From: Rhizobium esperanzae
Lineage (GTDB): Bacteria; Pseudomonadota; Alphaproteobacteria; Rhizobiales; Rhizobiaceae
Reading direction: 5' to 3'
NCBI RefSeq assembly: GCF_002204185.1
Contig: NZ_MXPU01000004.1
Span: 1-64,000 of the forward strand
DNA: 64,000 bases
The notes beneath the pieces were generated by a model, which saw only the letters and a program-made list of their open reading frames with translations, ran no database searches and was not told the DNA's origin. Numbering within the stretch: position 1 is the first letter of the stretch; the number at the start of each line of letters is the position of its first letter. This document shows, one piece after another, positions 51,854 through 61,047 of the stretch. The translations under genes and the position numbers were made by a program.

Positions 51854-53569
51854 ATGACAACGGTCTCGGCCACAGGGATTTTTTCGGAACGCTCGATCAG
51901 AAGGGCAAGGCTCGGTTCCGGGCTGGTCATCTTTGTCTTCGTCCTCTTGCATTTATCGAACCATGCGCTCGGACTCGTTTCGATCGCCGCAGCCGATAAG
52001 GCTCGCCACATTTTCCTGGCCCTCTGGCGCAATCCCCTCGGCACCGTCCTGTTCTATGGATCGGTCCTCGTCCATGTGACCCTGGTGCTGCGCGCCATCT
52101 ACATCAGGCGCAGCCTGGTCATGCCCAAGGGGGAAGCAACCCAGATGGTGCTCGGCCTGCTGATCCCGCTGCTTCTCATCGATCACGTCATCGGCACCCG
52201 CATCGCTCATGAACTCTACGGCTATATCGACAACTACGAGACGATCGTCGGGATGTTGTGGCTGCGGACGCCGGCGACGGGCGTGCGCCAGGCACTCGGC
52301 CTGATCGCAGTGTGGTTCCACGGCTGCATCGGCATCCATTACTGGCTGCGTTATCGCCCCTGGTACGGCGGTTTCGCACCGCTGTTGCTGGCGCTGGCGA
52401 TCCTCGTGCCGGTGCTGTCGCTGCTCGGCTTCGTCGAAATGGGCCGCACACTCGCCGACCCCGCCTATCAGCTGACCTCGATCGAGCCTTACGCGACCAC
52501 GGTGAATTCCCACTATGTCTCCGACCCCGCGATTCGCAGCCAAATCGCCATGGTCCGCGCCGGACTCTACGGCGCCTTCTCGGCCTCGCTGATCATCGTC
52601 GTTGCCGCCCGCACCCGGCGCAGGCTGAAGGAGCGTCTCGATCAGGTCGCCGTGCACTATCCGGGCGGCGAAGTGATCCGGGTGCCGCGTGGGTTCACGG
52701 TGCTGGAGGCGAGCCGGCTCGGCGGCCTGCCGCATTATTCGGTCTGCGGCGGCAAGGGCCAGTGCTCCACCTGCCGGGTGCAGATTCTTGGCGATTACCA
52801 GAAGCTGCCGCCGCCCGACAAGCTGGAACAGACGACACTGAAACGCATCAATGCCGGCCCTGATGTCCGCCTCGCCTGCCAGCTTCGGCCGGATGCCGAC
52901 GTCGCGGTCGCGCCCCTTCTCGTACCAGCCGTCGAGGCGGCTCTTCCCGCCAACAGCCAGGAGACGAGCCCTGGCCGTGAGCGTGAAATCGTCGTGCTCT
53001 TCGTCGATATCCGTCATTTCACCACGCTGACGGAAACCCGCCTGCCCTTCGACGTCGTCTTCCTGCTGAACCGCTATTTCGCCATCATCGGCAAGGCGGT
53101 GGAGCAGGCGGGCGGCCGGCTCGACAAATTCATCGGCGACGGCGCCATGGCGCTCTTCGGCCTCAACGCCGCGCCGGAGGAGGCCTGCCGCCAAGCGCTC
53201 GACGCGGCGGCGGCGATCGTCGCGGGAATCGAGAAACTCGCCGCCGAACTGGCCGAAGAGCTGACGCTGCCGCTGCGGATCGCCATCGGCATCCACACCG
53301 GCCCGGCCGTCGTCGGCACGATGGGCTACGGCCGGGTCCGCAGCATGACGGCGATCGGCGATACGGTGAATGTCGCGAGCCGGCTGGAAAGTGCGGCCAA
53401 GGAATTCGACGCGGCGATCGTCTTCTCCGAGCCGGTGGCCAGGCTTGCCGGCGCCGATCTTGCCGATGTCGAAAGCCGTGAAATCAGCGTGCGCGGCCGC
53501 GCCCTGCCCTTGAAAGTCTATGTCGTTCCGAGAGAGAAAGCGGCAGAACCGCTCGAAGGAAAAGCCTAA
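51854..53569 (+). CDS. Membrane-anchored, ferredoxin-containing class III adenylate cyclase
   Basis: The 571-residue protein has three parts. Residues ~20-255 contain about six membrane helices with His-rich segments (VFVLLHLSNHALGL, VLVHVTLVLR, WFHGCIGIHYW) resembling heme-b quinone-linked anchors. Residues ~265-350 form a 2Fe-2S ferredoxin with CGGKGQCSTC and a fourth Cys in RLACQLRPD. Residues ~375-560 form a class III cyclase with metal Asp in VLFVDIRHFT, Lys in DKFIGDGAMALFG, and IGDTVNVASRLE, the ATP-specific set. It should make cAMP in response to redox state. S. meliloti CyaC, a heme-anchored, quinone-responsive cyclase, is a precedent. FkbM overlaps its stop by one base. Confidence 0.88.
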   Translation: MTTVSATGIFSERSIRRARLGSGLVIFVFVLLHLSNHALGLVSIAAADKARHIFLALWRNPLGTVLFYGSVLVHVTLVLRAIYIRRSLVMPKGEATQMVLGLLIPLLLIDHVIGTRIAHELYGYIDNYETIVGMLWLRTPATGVRQALGLIAVWFHGCIGIHYWLRYRPWYGGFAPLLLALAILVPVLSLLGFVEMGRTLADPAYQLTSIEPYATTVNSHYVSDPAIRSQIAMVRAGLYGAFSASLIIVVAARTRRRLKERLDQVAVHYPGGEVIRVPRGFTVLEASRLGGLPHYSVCGGKGQCSTCRVQILGDYQKLPPPDKLEQTTLKRINAGPDVRLACQLRPDADVAVAPLLVPAVEAALPANSQETSPGREREIVVLFVDIRHFTTLTETRLPFDVVFLLNRYFAIIGKAVEQAGGRLDKFIGDGAMALFGLNAAPEEACRQALDAAAAIVAGIEKLAAELAEELTLPLRIAIGIHTGPAVVGTMGYGRVRSMTAIGDTVNVASRLESAAKEFDAAIVFSEPVARLAGADLADVESREISVRGRALPLKVYVVPREKAAEPLEGKA

Positions 53570-54447
53570 TGCCCGGCAAGCCGTGGCTCACCGCCAAATA
53601 TTGGAGCCGCCGCCTGCGCAAGGCGCGCAATCGCGCCGCCTCGCGCTTCTTCGACAGTCGCCTCGGCCGTCGCCTGCTGATCGAGAATATCGGCCCGCGC
53701 GTCGTCTCGATGACAGTCGATGCCGGTGATCACCTGATGACCTTCTCGCCTTCCGACTATATCGGCCGCAAGGTCTTCCGTAAGGGCCACTTCGAGCGCG
53801 ACGCCGTCGACCGGCTGATCGTCATCCTGCGCGAGCGCGGCCTGCTCAGAAAGGATGCGACGCTGCTCGAGATCGGCGGCAATATCGGCACCCAGACGAT
53901 CTATTTCGCCTTGAGCGGCACCTACGCCGATATCGTCAGCGTCGAGCCCGATCCGCGCAATTTCCCGCTGCTTGAACTCAACATCCGCCAGAACCGGCTA
54001 GAGGAGAAGGTTCGGCTCGTCAACTGCGCCGCCGGGGAGCACGCAGGCGAGATCGACTTTTTTCTCAACCTCAACAATCACGGCAAGAGCAGCGCCATCC
54101 GCCAGAGCCCGACCGACCGGAAGATCAGCGTGCCGGTGAAGCCGGTCTCCGAAATCCTCGCCGGCCTCTCGATCGATCCGACCGCAATCGGCCTTGTATG
54201 GATGGATATCGAAGGCTACGAGCCGGTCGCCTGCCGCTCGATGCAGCCGCTGCTTTCCCGCCGCGTGCCGCTCCACATGGAGTTCACGCCGCTGTTCTAC
54301 GGGCGCGAGGGAACGAAGGCGTTCATAGCGATGCTGTCAGGATTTTACGAAGACTGTGTCGTGCTGTTCGAGGATCGCGAGGTGGAGATGAAGGTGCGGG
54401 ACCTGCCTGACGAGTTCGATCAGTACAATGTGCTGTTTTTGCCGTAG
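53569..54447 (+). CDS. FkbM-family methyltransferase
   Basis: The 292-residue protein has the FkbM domain: TLLEIGGNIGTQTIYFALSG (SAM loop), VSVEPDPRNFPLLELNIRQN and WMDIEGYEP. The basic N-terminus (KYWSRRLRKARNRAASRFF) may associate with membrane or nucleic acid. FkbM enzymes O-methylate sugars or polyketides. The ATG overlaps the cyclase stop (TAATG), so the two are translationally coupled, an unexplained pairing. Confidence 0.85.
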   Translation: MPGKPWLTAKYWSRRLRKARNRAASRFFDSRLGRRLLIENIGPRVVSMTVDAGDHLMTFSPSDYIGRKVFRKGHFERDAVDRLIVILRERGLLRKDATLLEIGGNIGTQTIYFALSGTYADIVSVEPDPRNFPLLELNIRQNRLEEKVRLVNCAAGEHAGEIDFFLNLNNHGKSSAIRQSPTDRKISVPVKPVSEILAGLSIDPTAIGLVWMDIEGYEPVACRSMQPLLSRRVPLHMEFTPLFYGREGTKAFIAMLSGFYEDCVVLFEDREVEMKVRDLPDEFDQYNVLFLP

Positions 54448-54775
54448 GCTTACGCCCTGAAGCGGACCATTGGCGCCCGTGCCCGTGCACCCCTGCGGGC
54501 CACTCGCTGGGGAGAAGAGCGAGCAAGCCGCACCGGCATGCCTGCACGAAACACGCCTACTAAAGGGACCCCGCCCAAGCTGGCGATGACGAACCGGCGT
54601 TCTCCCTTCTTCTCCCCAGCGGGGAGAAGGTGGCCCGCAGGGTCGGACGAGGGGGGCATCAGGGCACGCCTTTCATTTCGGGGCGGCGTATTCCGGCGTC
54701 GGCGTCCGCGAATTTCCGCGGTCAATTGGCTGCAGCTCAAAACCACGATTCTTTCACGTTTCGATCGGTAGACCC
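54448..54775. other. Intergenic region holding a palindromic element
   Basis: These 328 bp separate convergent fkbM and the RDD-family gene. Apart from the palindromic element (54491-54642) I see no gene. The long hairpin may act as a bidirectional transcription end. Confidence 0.5.
54491..54642. repeat. Palindromic intergenic element after fkbM
   Basis: Left arm CCCTGCGGGCCACTCGCTGG (continuing GGAGAAG, 54491-54517) is inverted in the right arm 54608-54642 (CTTCTCCCCAGCG, then GGTGGCCCGCAGGG). The ~90-bp centre is unrelated to genes. It resembles the element at 46007-46145 in its CTTCTCCCC core. Confidence 0.7.
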
Positions 54776-55675
54776 TCAAACGAGTTTCTTCGCCTCCGTC
54801 CGCGTATGCTCATGATACTTGTTCTCCCGCAGCGTTCCAAAAAGCTTTAAGCTCTCCAGATGCTCGCGCTGAGCGCGGTAGAAGTCATTGAGGAACAGGA
54901 GCTCCTGGCCCGGCCTCACAATGTCTTCATACCGGATCTTTCGAGTAATGGTTCGCACGATCTGTATAATCTCTTTATGGTCTGATGCCTTGATCGAGTC
55001 GCGGAGCACATCCTCCAGCGTCTGCAGCTCATATTTGCCGTAGACATCGAGATGTTCCGGCTGGAAATCGAAGGCCGGCTGCGACGAGGCGGCGGCGGGT
55101 GCGGACAAAGCAAGGTCCGCGAGCAGCACGGAGCGCGGCGTGTCCACGACCAGCGTGCCGGCAATGATATCGCCGAGCCGTTGCCGGCGTCGGTTTGCCA
55201 ACGGAACGACCACCACCACCAGAAGCCAGAGGCCCGCCAGGCCGTTCTCCAAAGCTCCCTGGGTTTCCATGCGCGCCAGTAGGCCCATCGGGCCGAAGAT
55301 CTCGACCTCCTTCATGAGGTTGCGTGCGGTCACCTGGTGCGGGGTGAGCCGCCGCCCGTCCATGTTGACGACGCGGATACCGGTAATTCTTTTCCCAAGC
55401 GTGCGGCCGTTCCAGATGAGCTCGGACAGGATGTAATAAGGGGTGCGCAAGAGAAAGCCGAGCAAGGCAGCGAGCATCAGATCGGCGCTCACCGGCAGAA
55501 ACCCCGTGAAGATGATAACGGCCGCGCAAATGAAGATGATGAGCGCCGTAAAGAGGATGTCGAGGAATTGCGCGCCGAAGCGGCTCGCCAGCGAGGCGAT
55601 CGCGAAATTGATCGGCACTCCTTCGGGCGGGATGAACTGTTCGGTGCGCCTGCCGTCCGTCACTGGCCCATTCAT
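54776..55675 (-). CDS. RDD-family membrane protein
   Basis: The 299-residue protein has an RDD domain (residues ~20-190): SLASRFGAQFLDILFTALII, LSELIWNGRTLGKRITGIRV, NMDGRRLTPHQV, with three to four membrane helices. A cytoplasmic tail follows. The family function is not established; some are Na+/H+ antiporter-like. ATG 55675 overlaps the SpoIIM-like stop, so it is the last gene of the MoxR operon. Confidence 0.82.
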   Translation of the reverse strand: MNGPVTDGRRTEQFIPPEGVPINFAIASLASRFGAQFLDILFTALIIFICAAVIIFTGFLPVSADLMLAALLGFLLRTPYYILSELIWNGRTLGKRITGIRVVNMDGRRLTPHQVTARNLMKEVEIFGPMGLLARMETQGALENGLAGLWLLVVVVVPLANRRRQRLGDIIAGTLVVDTPRSVLLADLALSAPAAASSQPAFDFQPEHLDVYGKYELQTLEDVLRDSIKASDHKEIIQIVRTITRKIRYEDIVRPGQELLFLNDFYRAQREHLESLKLFGTLRENKYHEHTRTEAKKLV

Positions 55676-56751
55676 CGCTTCGGCCCCCGCGAAATCTTGC
55701 TTTCGCGTCCGCTGAACATCAGCCAGCTCACCCAGAAGACACCCATACCCCAGCCGATGCCGAGGCGCCATATCGGCTCCTGGATCGTCTGGCGAAGAAC
55801 CCCTTCGATGAAGGCTGCCACGATAAGCATCAGAGCCGCGAGGATCGCGAGTTTGACGGCATCATGCGCCTGGTGGCGCAGGGCTTCCCTGCGCGTTCGC
55901 ATACCCGGAACGAGAACGGCAAGGCCGAGCCTTGCACCGCCCGCACAGGCAATGGCGATTGCTGCAAGCTCGGTCACCCCGTGAATCGAGAGCCAGGCGA
56001 AGATGTCGTAGCCCAGCCCCTTGCGAGAAAACATCGCAAAAAACGCGCCCAGCATCAGGCCATTGTAAAAGGTCAGGATGAAGCTCGGCACCGACATGAA
56101 AACGCCGAGCGCAAAAATGAAGACGACGATGGTGGTGTTGTGGGAAAAGAGAAATGCGGAAAATGCCGCGAGCCTGTCGCTCGCATGCCGTTCGTCGCCG
56201 TAAAGCGTCGAGCGGAGAAAATCGACCGATGCTGCCGGGGTGCGCTGATCGGCCATGTCGGGCGGCACGAAGGTATAGAACCAGCTCGGGTCGTGGGTGA
56301 AGAGCCTGTATCCGGCGGCCGCCCCGAGGATGAGAGCCAGGAAGCCGATGAACAGGGGCAATGCCGATCGGCGCACCGCCTGAGGAATGCCCTGGACCAG
56401 CAGGCGGGTAATCAGCCCCCCGAGACTTTCCTGCGGCGCATAGACGACCAGATAGGCTCGGGCGCAGAGGCTCTCCAGATAGGCGACGAGGGCCCGATCG
56501 AGGGAAATGTCACGCGCGACGCTCAGCGAGTTCATCGCCTGCCTGTATCCGGCGGCGAGGTTGCGGACATCGTCATAACCGAGCGTCGCTGCGCCACCCT
56601 TCTCCGCCCGCGTCACGAGCTCGTCCAGCTGACGCCAGTGCGCCTCGCGCTCCATGCGAAAGCGCGCCGAGCGCAGCAAATCGGTCTGGATGGCGCCGAC
56701 GTTTACCGACGCGCCCGTCTCTGTCCTGCTGTCGATCCCAAGATCCATCAT
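55672..56751 (-). CDS. Stage II sporulation protein M-like membrane protein (DUF95)
   Basis: The 359-residue protein has a soluble N-terminal helical part (residues 1-120, RMEREAHWRQLDELVTRAEK) and a multi-helix membrane part with the SpoIIM pattern SHNTTIVVFIFALGVFMSVP, FYNGLMLGAFFAMF, and HGVTELAAIAIACAGG. In non-sporulating bacteria these genes travel with MoxR and DUF58 genes; their role there is unknown. It overlaps neighbours by 4 bp at both ends. Confidence 0.85.
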   Translation of the reverse strand: MMDLGIDSRTETGASVNVGAIQTDLLRSARFRMEREAHWRQLDELVTRAEKGGAATLGYDDVRNLAAGYRQAMNSLSVARDISLDRALVAYLESLCARAYLVVYAPQESLGGLITRLLVQGIPQAVRRSALPLFIGFLALILGAAAGYRLFTHDPSWFYTFVPPDMADQRTPAASVDFLRSTLYGDERHASDRLAAFSAFLFSHNTTIVVFIFALGVFMSVPSFILTFYNGLMLGAFFAMFSRKGLGYDIFAWLSIHGVTELAAIAIACAGGARLGLAVLVPGMRTRREALRHQAHDAVKLAILAALMLIVAAFIEGVLRQTIQEPIWRLGIGWGMGVFWVSWLMFSGRESKISRGPKR

Positions 56752-58067
56752 ATCATCTCGCGGGATTTGATTTCGATGTAGCGCGCAATGAGATCCGAAG
56801 TCAGCGCCTCTGGCGTGCTGTCGAGGCAGAGTACGCCGAGACGCGCCAGCTTTTCCATGACAGTGCGCCTCTCCTGAACGATCTGACGCGCTGCCACGGA
56901 GCGGGCGACCGCGTCCAAGCTGATTTCCTCCGGTTCCGTAAGCTTTGCGAGCATCGGATCGCGCAAGGCGACATAGACGATGAAATGATGCCGGGCGAGG
57001 ACCTGGATGTTCTCGATCATCAGCTCCGCCGTGATGCTGTCGACGAAATCGGAGAATATCACGACCAACGAACGTCGCTTCAGCCGTCCCGACAAATGCG
57101 TCAGTCCGAGCGTATGATTGCTCTCCTGGGTCTCATAGCGTAGCTCGGCGCATTTCGTCTGAAGCCGCGGAAAGGCCGCTCTTCCGGGCAAGGCAGGCAC
57201 GAACAGCCGCGGGCGGCTGTCAAAGCTGTAGAAGCCCACGAGATCGCCGGCGAGCCCGGCCCCCCAGCACATCGCCAAGGCGGCGTTGATGGCGCGATCG
57301 AGCTTGGTGAAACCGCCGAGCTGCTCGGCCATCAGCCGCCCGGAATCGATGCACAGGATGATCTGATGGTTTCGTTCGGCCCGCATCTCGCGCACGACGA
57401 GATTGCGCATCCGGGCGGATCGCTTCCAGTCGATGCTGCGGGGGTCCATGCCGCTGGCAAACTCGCGCAGCTGATGGAATTCCGATCCTTCGCCGCGCAG
57501 CCGCAAATCCTTCTGGCCGGCTTCCAGCGGCAGGATCTGGGTCCTTATCGCTCCCGACAGGACCGGCGATATGTCAGGCAGGACGGCGATCTCCTTTTCC
57601 ACCGGCATCTGCGCGATAATGTCCAGCAGCCTCAGCCGCGATGGCCATTTCAGCCACAGCACATGGATCGCATACCGCCCCCGTCGCGTCAGACGAAGAT
57701 TCACAGTGGCTCTGACATGGCTTTCTCCGGCGACGGACGCAGCACGCGCCAATCTGCCTTCGCCGACGGCAAGCTCGGGAGCACAATCGATCCGAATCTC
57801 GACATTGTCGGGCACCGCGTCCTTCTGCGGCCGGATCGCCACCGCAAATACAGCGGTGTGACCGACAAAACCTTGCGGCGGCAGATCGAATTCCACCGTC
57901 ATCCGGCCCGATGAGGCCGACATCGCCAGATCGCCTGCCGTCAATGCCGCGAGCGCGACCCACAGCATCAGCAGCGGATAACCCATATCGCGCCACCATA
58001 CGCTGACGAAGACCGTCACCGCGGCCAAAATCAGAACGAGCGCGATCAGGTAACGGGATGGCCGCAT
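56748..58067 (-). CDS. DUF58 domain protein
   Basis: The 439-residue protein has two N-terminal membrane helices and the DUF58 hallmark EFHQLREFASGMDPRSIDWK, followed by a von Willebrand A-like segment (QIILCIDSGRLM) that may bind a metal ion. DUF58 proteins are partners of MoxR AAA+ ATPases. It starts at the MoxR stop (TAATG) and overlaps the SpoIIM-like gene. Confidence 0.88.
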   Translation of the reverse strand: MRPSRYLIALVLILAAVTVFVSVWWRDMGYPLLMLWVALAALTAGDLAMSASSGRMTVEFDLPPQGFVGHTAVFAVAIRPQKDAVPDNVEIRIDCAPELAVGEGRLARAASVAGESHVRATVNLRLTRRGRYAIHVLWLKWPSRLRLLDIIAQMPVEKEIAVLPDISPVLSGAIRTQILPLEAGQKDLRLRGEGSEFHQLREFASGMDPRSIDWKRSARMRNLVVREMRAERNHQIILCIDSGRLMAEQLGGFTKLDRAINAALAMCWGAGLAGDLVGFYSFDSRPRLFVPALPGRAAFPRLQTKCAELRYETQESNHTLGLTHLSGRLKRRSLVVIFSDFVDSITAELMIENIQVLARHHFIVYVALRDPMLAKLTEPEEISLDAVARSVAARQIVQERRTVMEKLARLGVLCLDSTPEALTSDLIARYIEIKSREMI

Positions 58068-59029
58068 TAACGAGGCGCATCCACGCGGTTCATGATGCTG
58101 CGCAGCACCTCGTCGGGGGTACGGCCATCGATTTCGGCCGAAGGCGAAAGAACGATGCGATGGCGAAGCGCGGGCACCAGCAACGCCTGGATATCGTCCG
58201 GCAAGCCGTAATCCCGGCCTTCGAAGGCCGCCCGCACTCTGACCGCCGAGGCAAGGGCGTCGGCAGCGCGCGTGGATGCGCCGTAGAGAATATCGGGATC
58301 GGAGCGCGTGGCGCGCACCAGGTCGACGACATAGGTTAGCGTCGTCTCATCCAGATGGATGGCGTCGATCAGCGCCCGCCCCTCGGCAAGCGCTGCGCTG
58401 GTGACAAGCGGACGGATGCCGGCATTGCGCATATCCGATTTCAGCGCCTGCCTGGCGTGTTTGGAAAGGATGGCGATTTCGGTGTTGCGGTCGGGGAAAT
58501 CGACGACGAGCTTGAACAGGAAGCGATCGAGCTGTGCTTCGGGCAAGGGATAGGTGCCCTGCTGCTCGATCGGATTCTGCGTGGCAAGCACAAAGAAATC
58601 CGAGCCCAGCAAATAATCGGTCCCATCGATCGTCACCATCCGCTCGTTCATCGCCTGCAGCAGGGCGGATTGCGTCTTCGGCGGAGCGCGATTGATCTCG
58701 TCGGCCAGAAGGATGTCGGTAAAGACGGGGCCCTTGGTCAGGTGGAATTGATTGGTCTGGAAGTTGAAGAGATTGACGCCGAGCACATCACCCGGCATCA
58801 GGTCGGGCGTGAACTGGATACGGCGATAATCCAGCGCCATGGCCGCGGAAACCGAGCGGGCCAGCAGGGTTTTGGCCGTGCCGGGCGGCCCTTCGACAAG
58901 GCAGTGCCCGCCGGCAAAAATCGAAATCAGAACGAGATCGATGATCGCGTCCTGTCCTTGCACCACCTTGCCTATTTCCCCACGAACCGTAGCGATAAGA
59001 TCGCGAAACTCACCTAGATCCAAACTCAA
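58067..59029 (-). CDS. MoxR-family AAA+ ATPase
   Basis: The 320-residue ATPase has Walker A EGPPGTAKTLLARS, Walker B LLADEINRAPPKTQSALLQA, sensor 1 LATQNPIEQQGTYPLPEAQL and the arginine-finger region. MoxR proteins act as chaperones that help mature or activate partner complexes. The start is probably TTG at 59029 with GGGAG upstream, inside the end of the DUF4350 gene (20-bp overlap); a TTG six bases further is possible and no ATG fits. Confidence 0.9.
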   Translation of the reverse strand: MSLDLGEFRDLIATVRGEIGKVVQGQDAIIDLVLISIFAGGHCLVEGPPGTAKTLLARSVSAAMALDYRRIQFTPDLMPGDVLGVNLFNFQTNQFHLTKGPVFTDILLADEINRAPPKTQSALLQAMNERMVTIDGTDYLLGSDFFVLATQNPIEQQGTYPLPEAQLDRFLFKLVVDFPDRNTEIAILSKHARQALKSDMRNAGIRPLVTSAALAEGRALIDAIHLDETTLTYVVDLVRATRSDPDILYGASTRAADALASAVRVRAAFEGRDYGLPDDIQALLVPALRHRIVLSPSAEIDGRTPDEVLRSIMNRVDAPR

Positions 59030-60284
59030 AGCTCCCTAGCAATTTTCTGAATGTCTCGAGATTGCGATGCAGATCCGAGCGCGTCATGATATGTCCGCGT
59101 TCGATCAGCGCCTCGGCTGCGGCGTGCAAGGCCTGTGCGGCTGCCTTGTCTTGACGCGCCAGGCGTTGGAACAATCGTGCGATGCCTGCCTGATTGCCGG
59201 CGCCGGAGCCGAAGAGCAATTGCGCCTTATCGGCGAGCAGATGCAGCGCGAACTGTCCCGTCATCCGGCCGTCATTGCCCGAAAGCCGCAAGAGCCGCGC
59301 CGTGGCTTCGATCGCGGCGGTCTTGGACAATTCGATATTTCCGGAGACCTCACGCAAAGGTGGCCCGAAGCGATAGGCGCCCCGCCAGAAGCAGATCGCC
59401 GCCACAACCAGCACGGTTCCCCAGATGGCCGATAAGGGATAGGCGAAAAAGCGCTTCAGATCGGTGGTGGAGCGCTCATAGGATTGCCCCTCGTCGACGG
59501 TTGCCTCGCTATCGAGAGGTTCGCCCGATGTATCCAAATAGATCGGCCGCGACTCGCCGGCGGCGCGGAGAGACTGGACCAGTGAGACGGCAAAGGCGGC
59601 GTTATCGGCCAACGCCAGTCCGTGGTTGTTCAATAGGTCGGGATCCGACAGCAGATAGACGGTGGGATCGGCCGCGCAGTGCAGAAGCAGCACACCCGAT
59701 GGCGTGCCCACGACCTCCCCGCAGCCGCTCGGCAGGCTCGACCGCTCGAAGGTTTGCGCCCGATAGAGGGCAATCTTGATCGGCTGGCCCGGTTGCAGCT
59801 GCGGCTGCGCTTCCTCAAAACTTGTCTCACTGCGGGCGAAGCCAAAATCCGAGTAGCCGATCTTGTCGAGTTCATTGCTGATATCGGCGAGATCAATCAG
59901 CCCCGATTTGCCGGCAACACCTTCCGTCGATACGCTGCCGCGCCATTTCGGCAAAACGATCAGCGTCGGCAGGGCGTATCGGTCTGCCTCCACAACGGGG
60001 TTTTCCGGGTCCAGACCGTCCGTTTCATCGTGTGACCGAGGTGTGACAGCCTCGCCTTGGCGTATCGACAGGGGAACGATGCGCAGCGAGATTTTGGAAC
60101 GCGCCTGGACAAGATGAGGGTCGGAACGGACGACCGGGATACCCTTGGTCTGCAGCCACAATTCGAGCCCCTTGTTGCCAAGAGGCGAACGGTCGTAATC
60201 GCTGCCCCGCGACACCGCAAAGACCGCCAGTGCAGCCAGCGCGAGCACCAGCCCCAGGATTAAAACGGGGGCGGATTTACGCAT
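59010..60284 (-). CDS. DUF4350 domain membrane protein
   Basis: The 424-residue protein has an N-terminal signal-anchor (VLILGLVLALAALAVFAV), a periplasmic DUF4350 domain (DYDRSPLGNKGLELWLQTKG, LLSDPDLLNNHGLALADNA) and a second membrane segment near residue 310 (AIWGTVLVVAAICFWRGAYR) with a cytoplasmic helical tail. These proteins are regular members of MoxR operons; function unknown. ATG 60284 overlaps the upstream gene by 8 bp. Confidence 0.85.
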   Translation of the reverse strand: MRKSAPVLILGLVLALAALAVFAVSRGSDYDRSPLGNKGLELWLQTKGIPVVRSDPHLVQARSKISLRIVPLSIRQGEAVTPRSHDETDGLDPENPVVEADRYALPTLIVLPKWRGSVSTEGVAGKSGLIDLADISNELDKIGYSDFGFARSETSFEEAQPQLQPGQPIKIALYRAQTFERSSLPSGCGEVVGTPSGVLLLHCAADPTVYLLSDPDLLNNHGLALADNAAFAVSLVQSLRAAGESRPIYLDTSGEPLDSEATVDEGQSYERSTTDLKRFFAYPLSAIWGTVLVVAAICFWRGAYRFGPPLREVSGNIELSKTAAIEATARLLRLSGNDGRMTGQFALHLLADKAQLLFGSGAGNQAGIARLFQRLARQDKAAAQALHAAAEALIERGHIMTRSDLHRNLETFRKLLGSFEFGSR

Positions 60285-61044
60285 GGGCCACTCTGCCTGT
60301 TGCAAGCAGATCGCGCCCGGTCGCAAGAAGAACGCTGAAATGGTTCTCCGCAACGGTGCGGCCACCGTAATGAACGAGTTCCACCGCCGTCAGGAAGCTG
60401 GCAAGCCGCTCGCGGCCCGGCATGGTTTTCGGCAAGCGGGCAAAGACGGCACGTTCCGTATCGGCGCGGGAAAGCCGCGTATCCGTGATGTCGGCGGCGT
60501 GGAGCAGACAATGCCTGAGCAGCAGGACAAGCGCCTGCCTTCGATCGGCCATGGCCGCAATCCGCTGCAGGAAATCGCTTGACTTTTCCTCAACCTCGTC
60601 GGCGCCGGTCCGCCAGTTTTCCGGCGCCTCCTGGCGCTGCTTGATGTCGCTCGGAGCAGACGACAGCAGGACGCCGCCGTTTCCGAAACGCATCCACAGG
60701 CCGATTGCCGCTGCCAAGCCGACGAGCACGACGGCAATGGCCAGAGGGCCGCCGCTGATCACCGGCTCCCGCGGGAAAGATGACGGTGCGCGTCGCAGCG
60801 GCGGCTTGTCTTGAGACGACCTCGTACCCGACGCCGCTTTGGCCTGATCGGACGCATCGCCGTAGACGAGCGTGCAGCGCAGGTCATTCAGCAGGCACTG
60901 CGAGGCATATTCCGTACCGACGGCGCTGATCGGCTGATGGCTATCGGCGGGCTGGCTGCCGCTGTCCTGCGCCCAGACGGGCGGAAATGAAACCGAGGCG
61001 GCGAGGAAAAGGGCCGCCAGCAGGCCGGCGTTGCGGGTGGTCAT
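60277..61044 (-). CDS. DUF4129-like membrane protein
   Basis: The 255-residue protein has a signal peptide (LLAALFLAASVSFPPVWA), a Cys-containing periplasmic segment, one membrane helix (residues ~105-120, LAIAVVLVGLAAAIGLW) and a C-terminal cytoplasmic domain. That domain (DTRLSRADTERAVFARLP, LTAVELVHYGGR) resembles DUF4129, which commonly sits in this operon type. The ATG is 3 bp after the DUF805 stop. A decayed copy of its first bases lies between the two DUF805 genes. Confidence 0.75.
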   Translation of the reverse strand: MTTRNAGLLAALFLAASVSFPPVWAQDSGSQPADSHQPISAVGTEYASQCLLNDLRCTLVYGDASDQAKAASGTRSSQDKPPLRRAPSSFPREPVISGGPLAIAVVLVGLAAAIGLWMRFGNGGVLLSSAPSDIKQRQEAPENWRTGADEVEEKSSDFLQRIAAMADRRQALVLLLRHCLLHAADITDTRLSRADTERAVFARLPKTMPGRERLASFLTAVELVHYGGRTVAENHFSVLLATGRDLLATGRVAHA

Positions 61045-61047
61045 GCT

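Noticed and set aside
54491..54642. Insertion sequence remnant
   Set aside because: Inverted arms are present but there is no transposase frame and no visible target-site duplication; it fits a palindromic intergenic repeat better.
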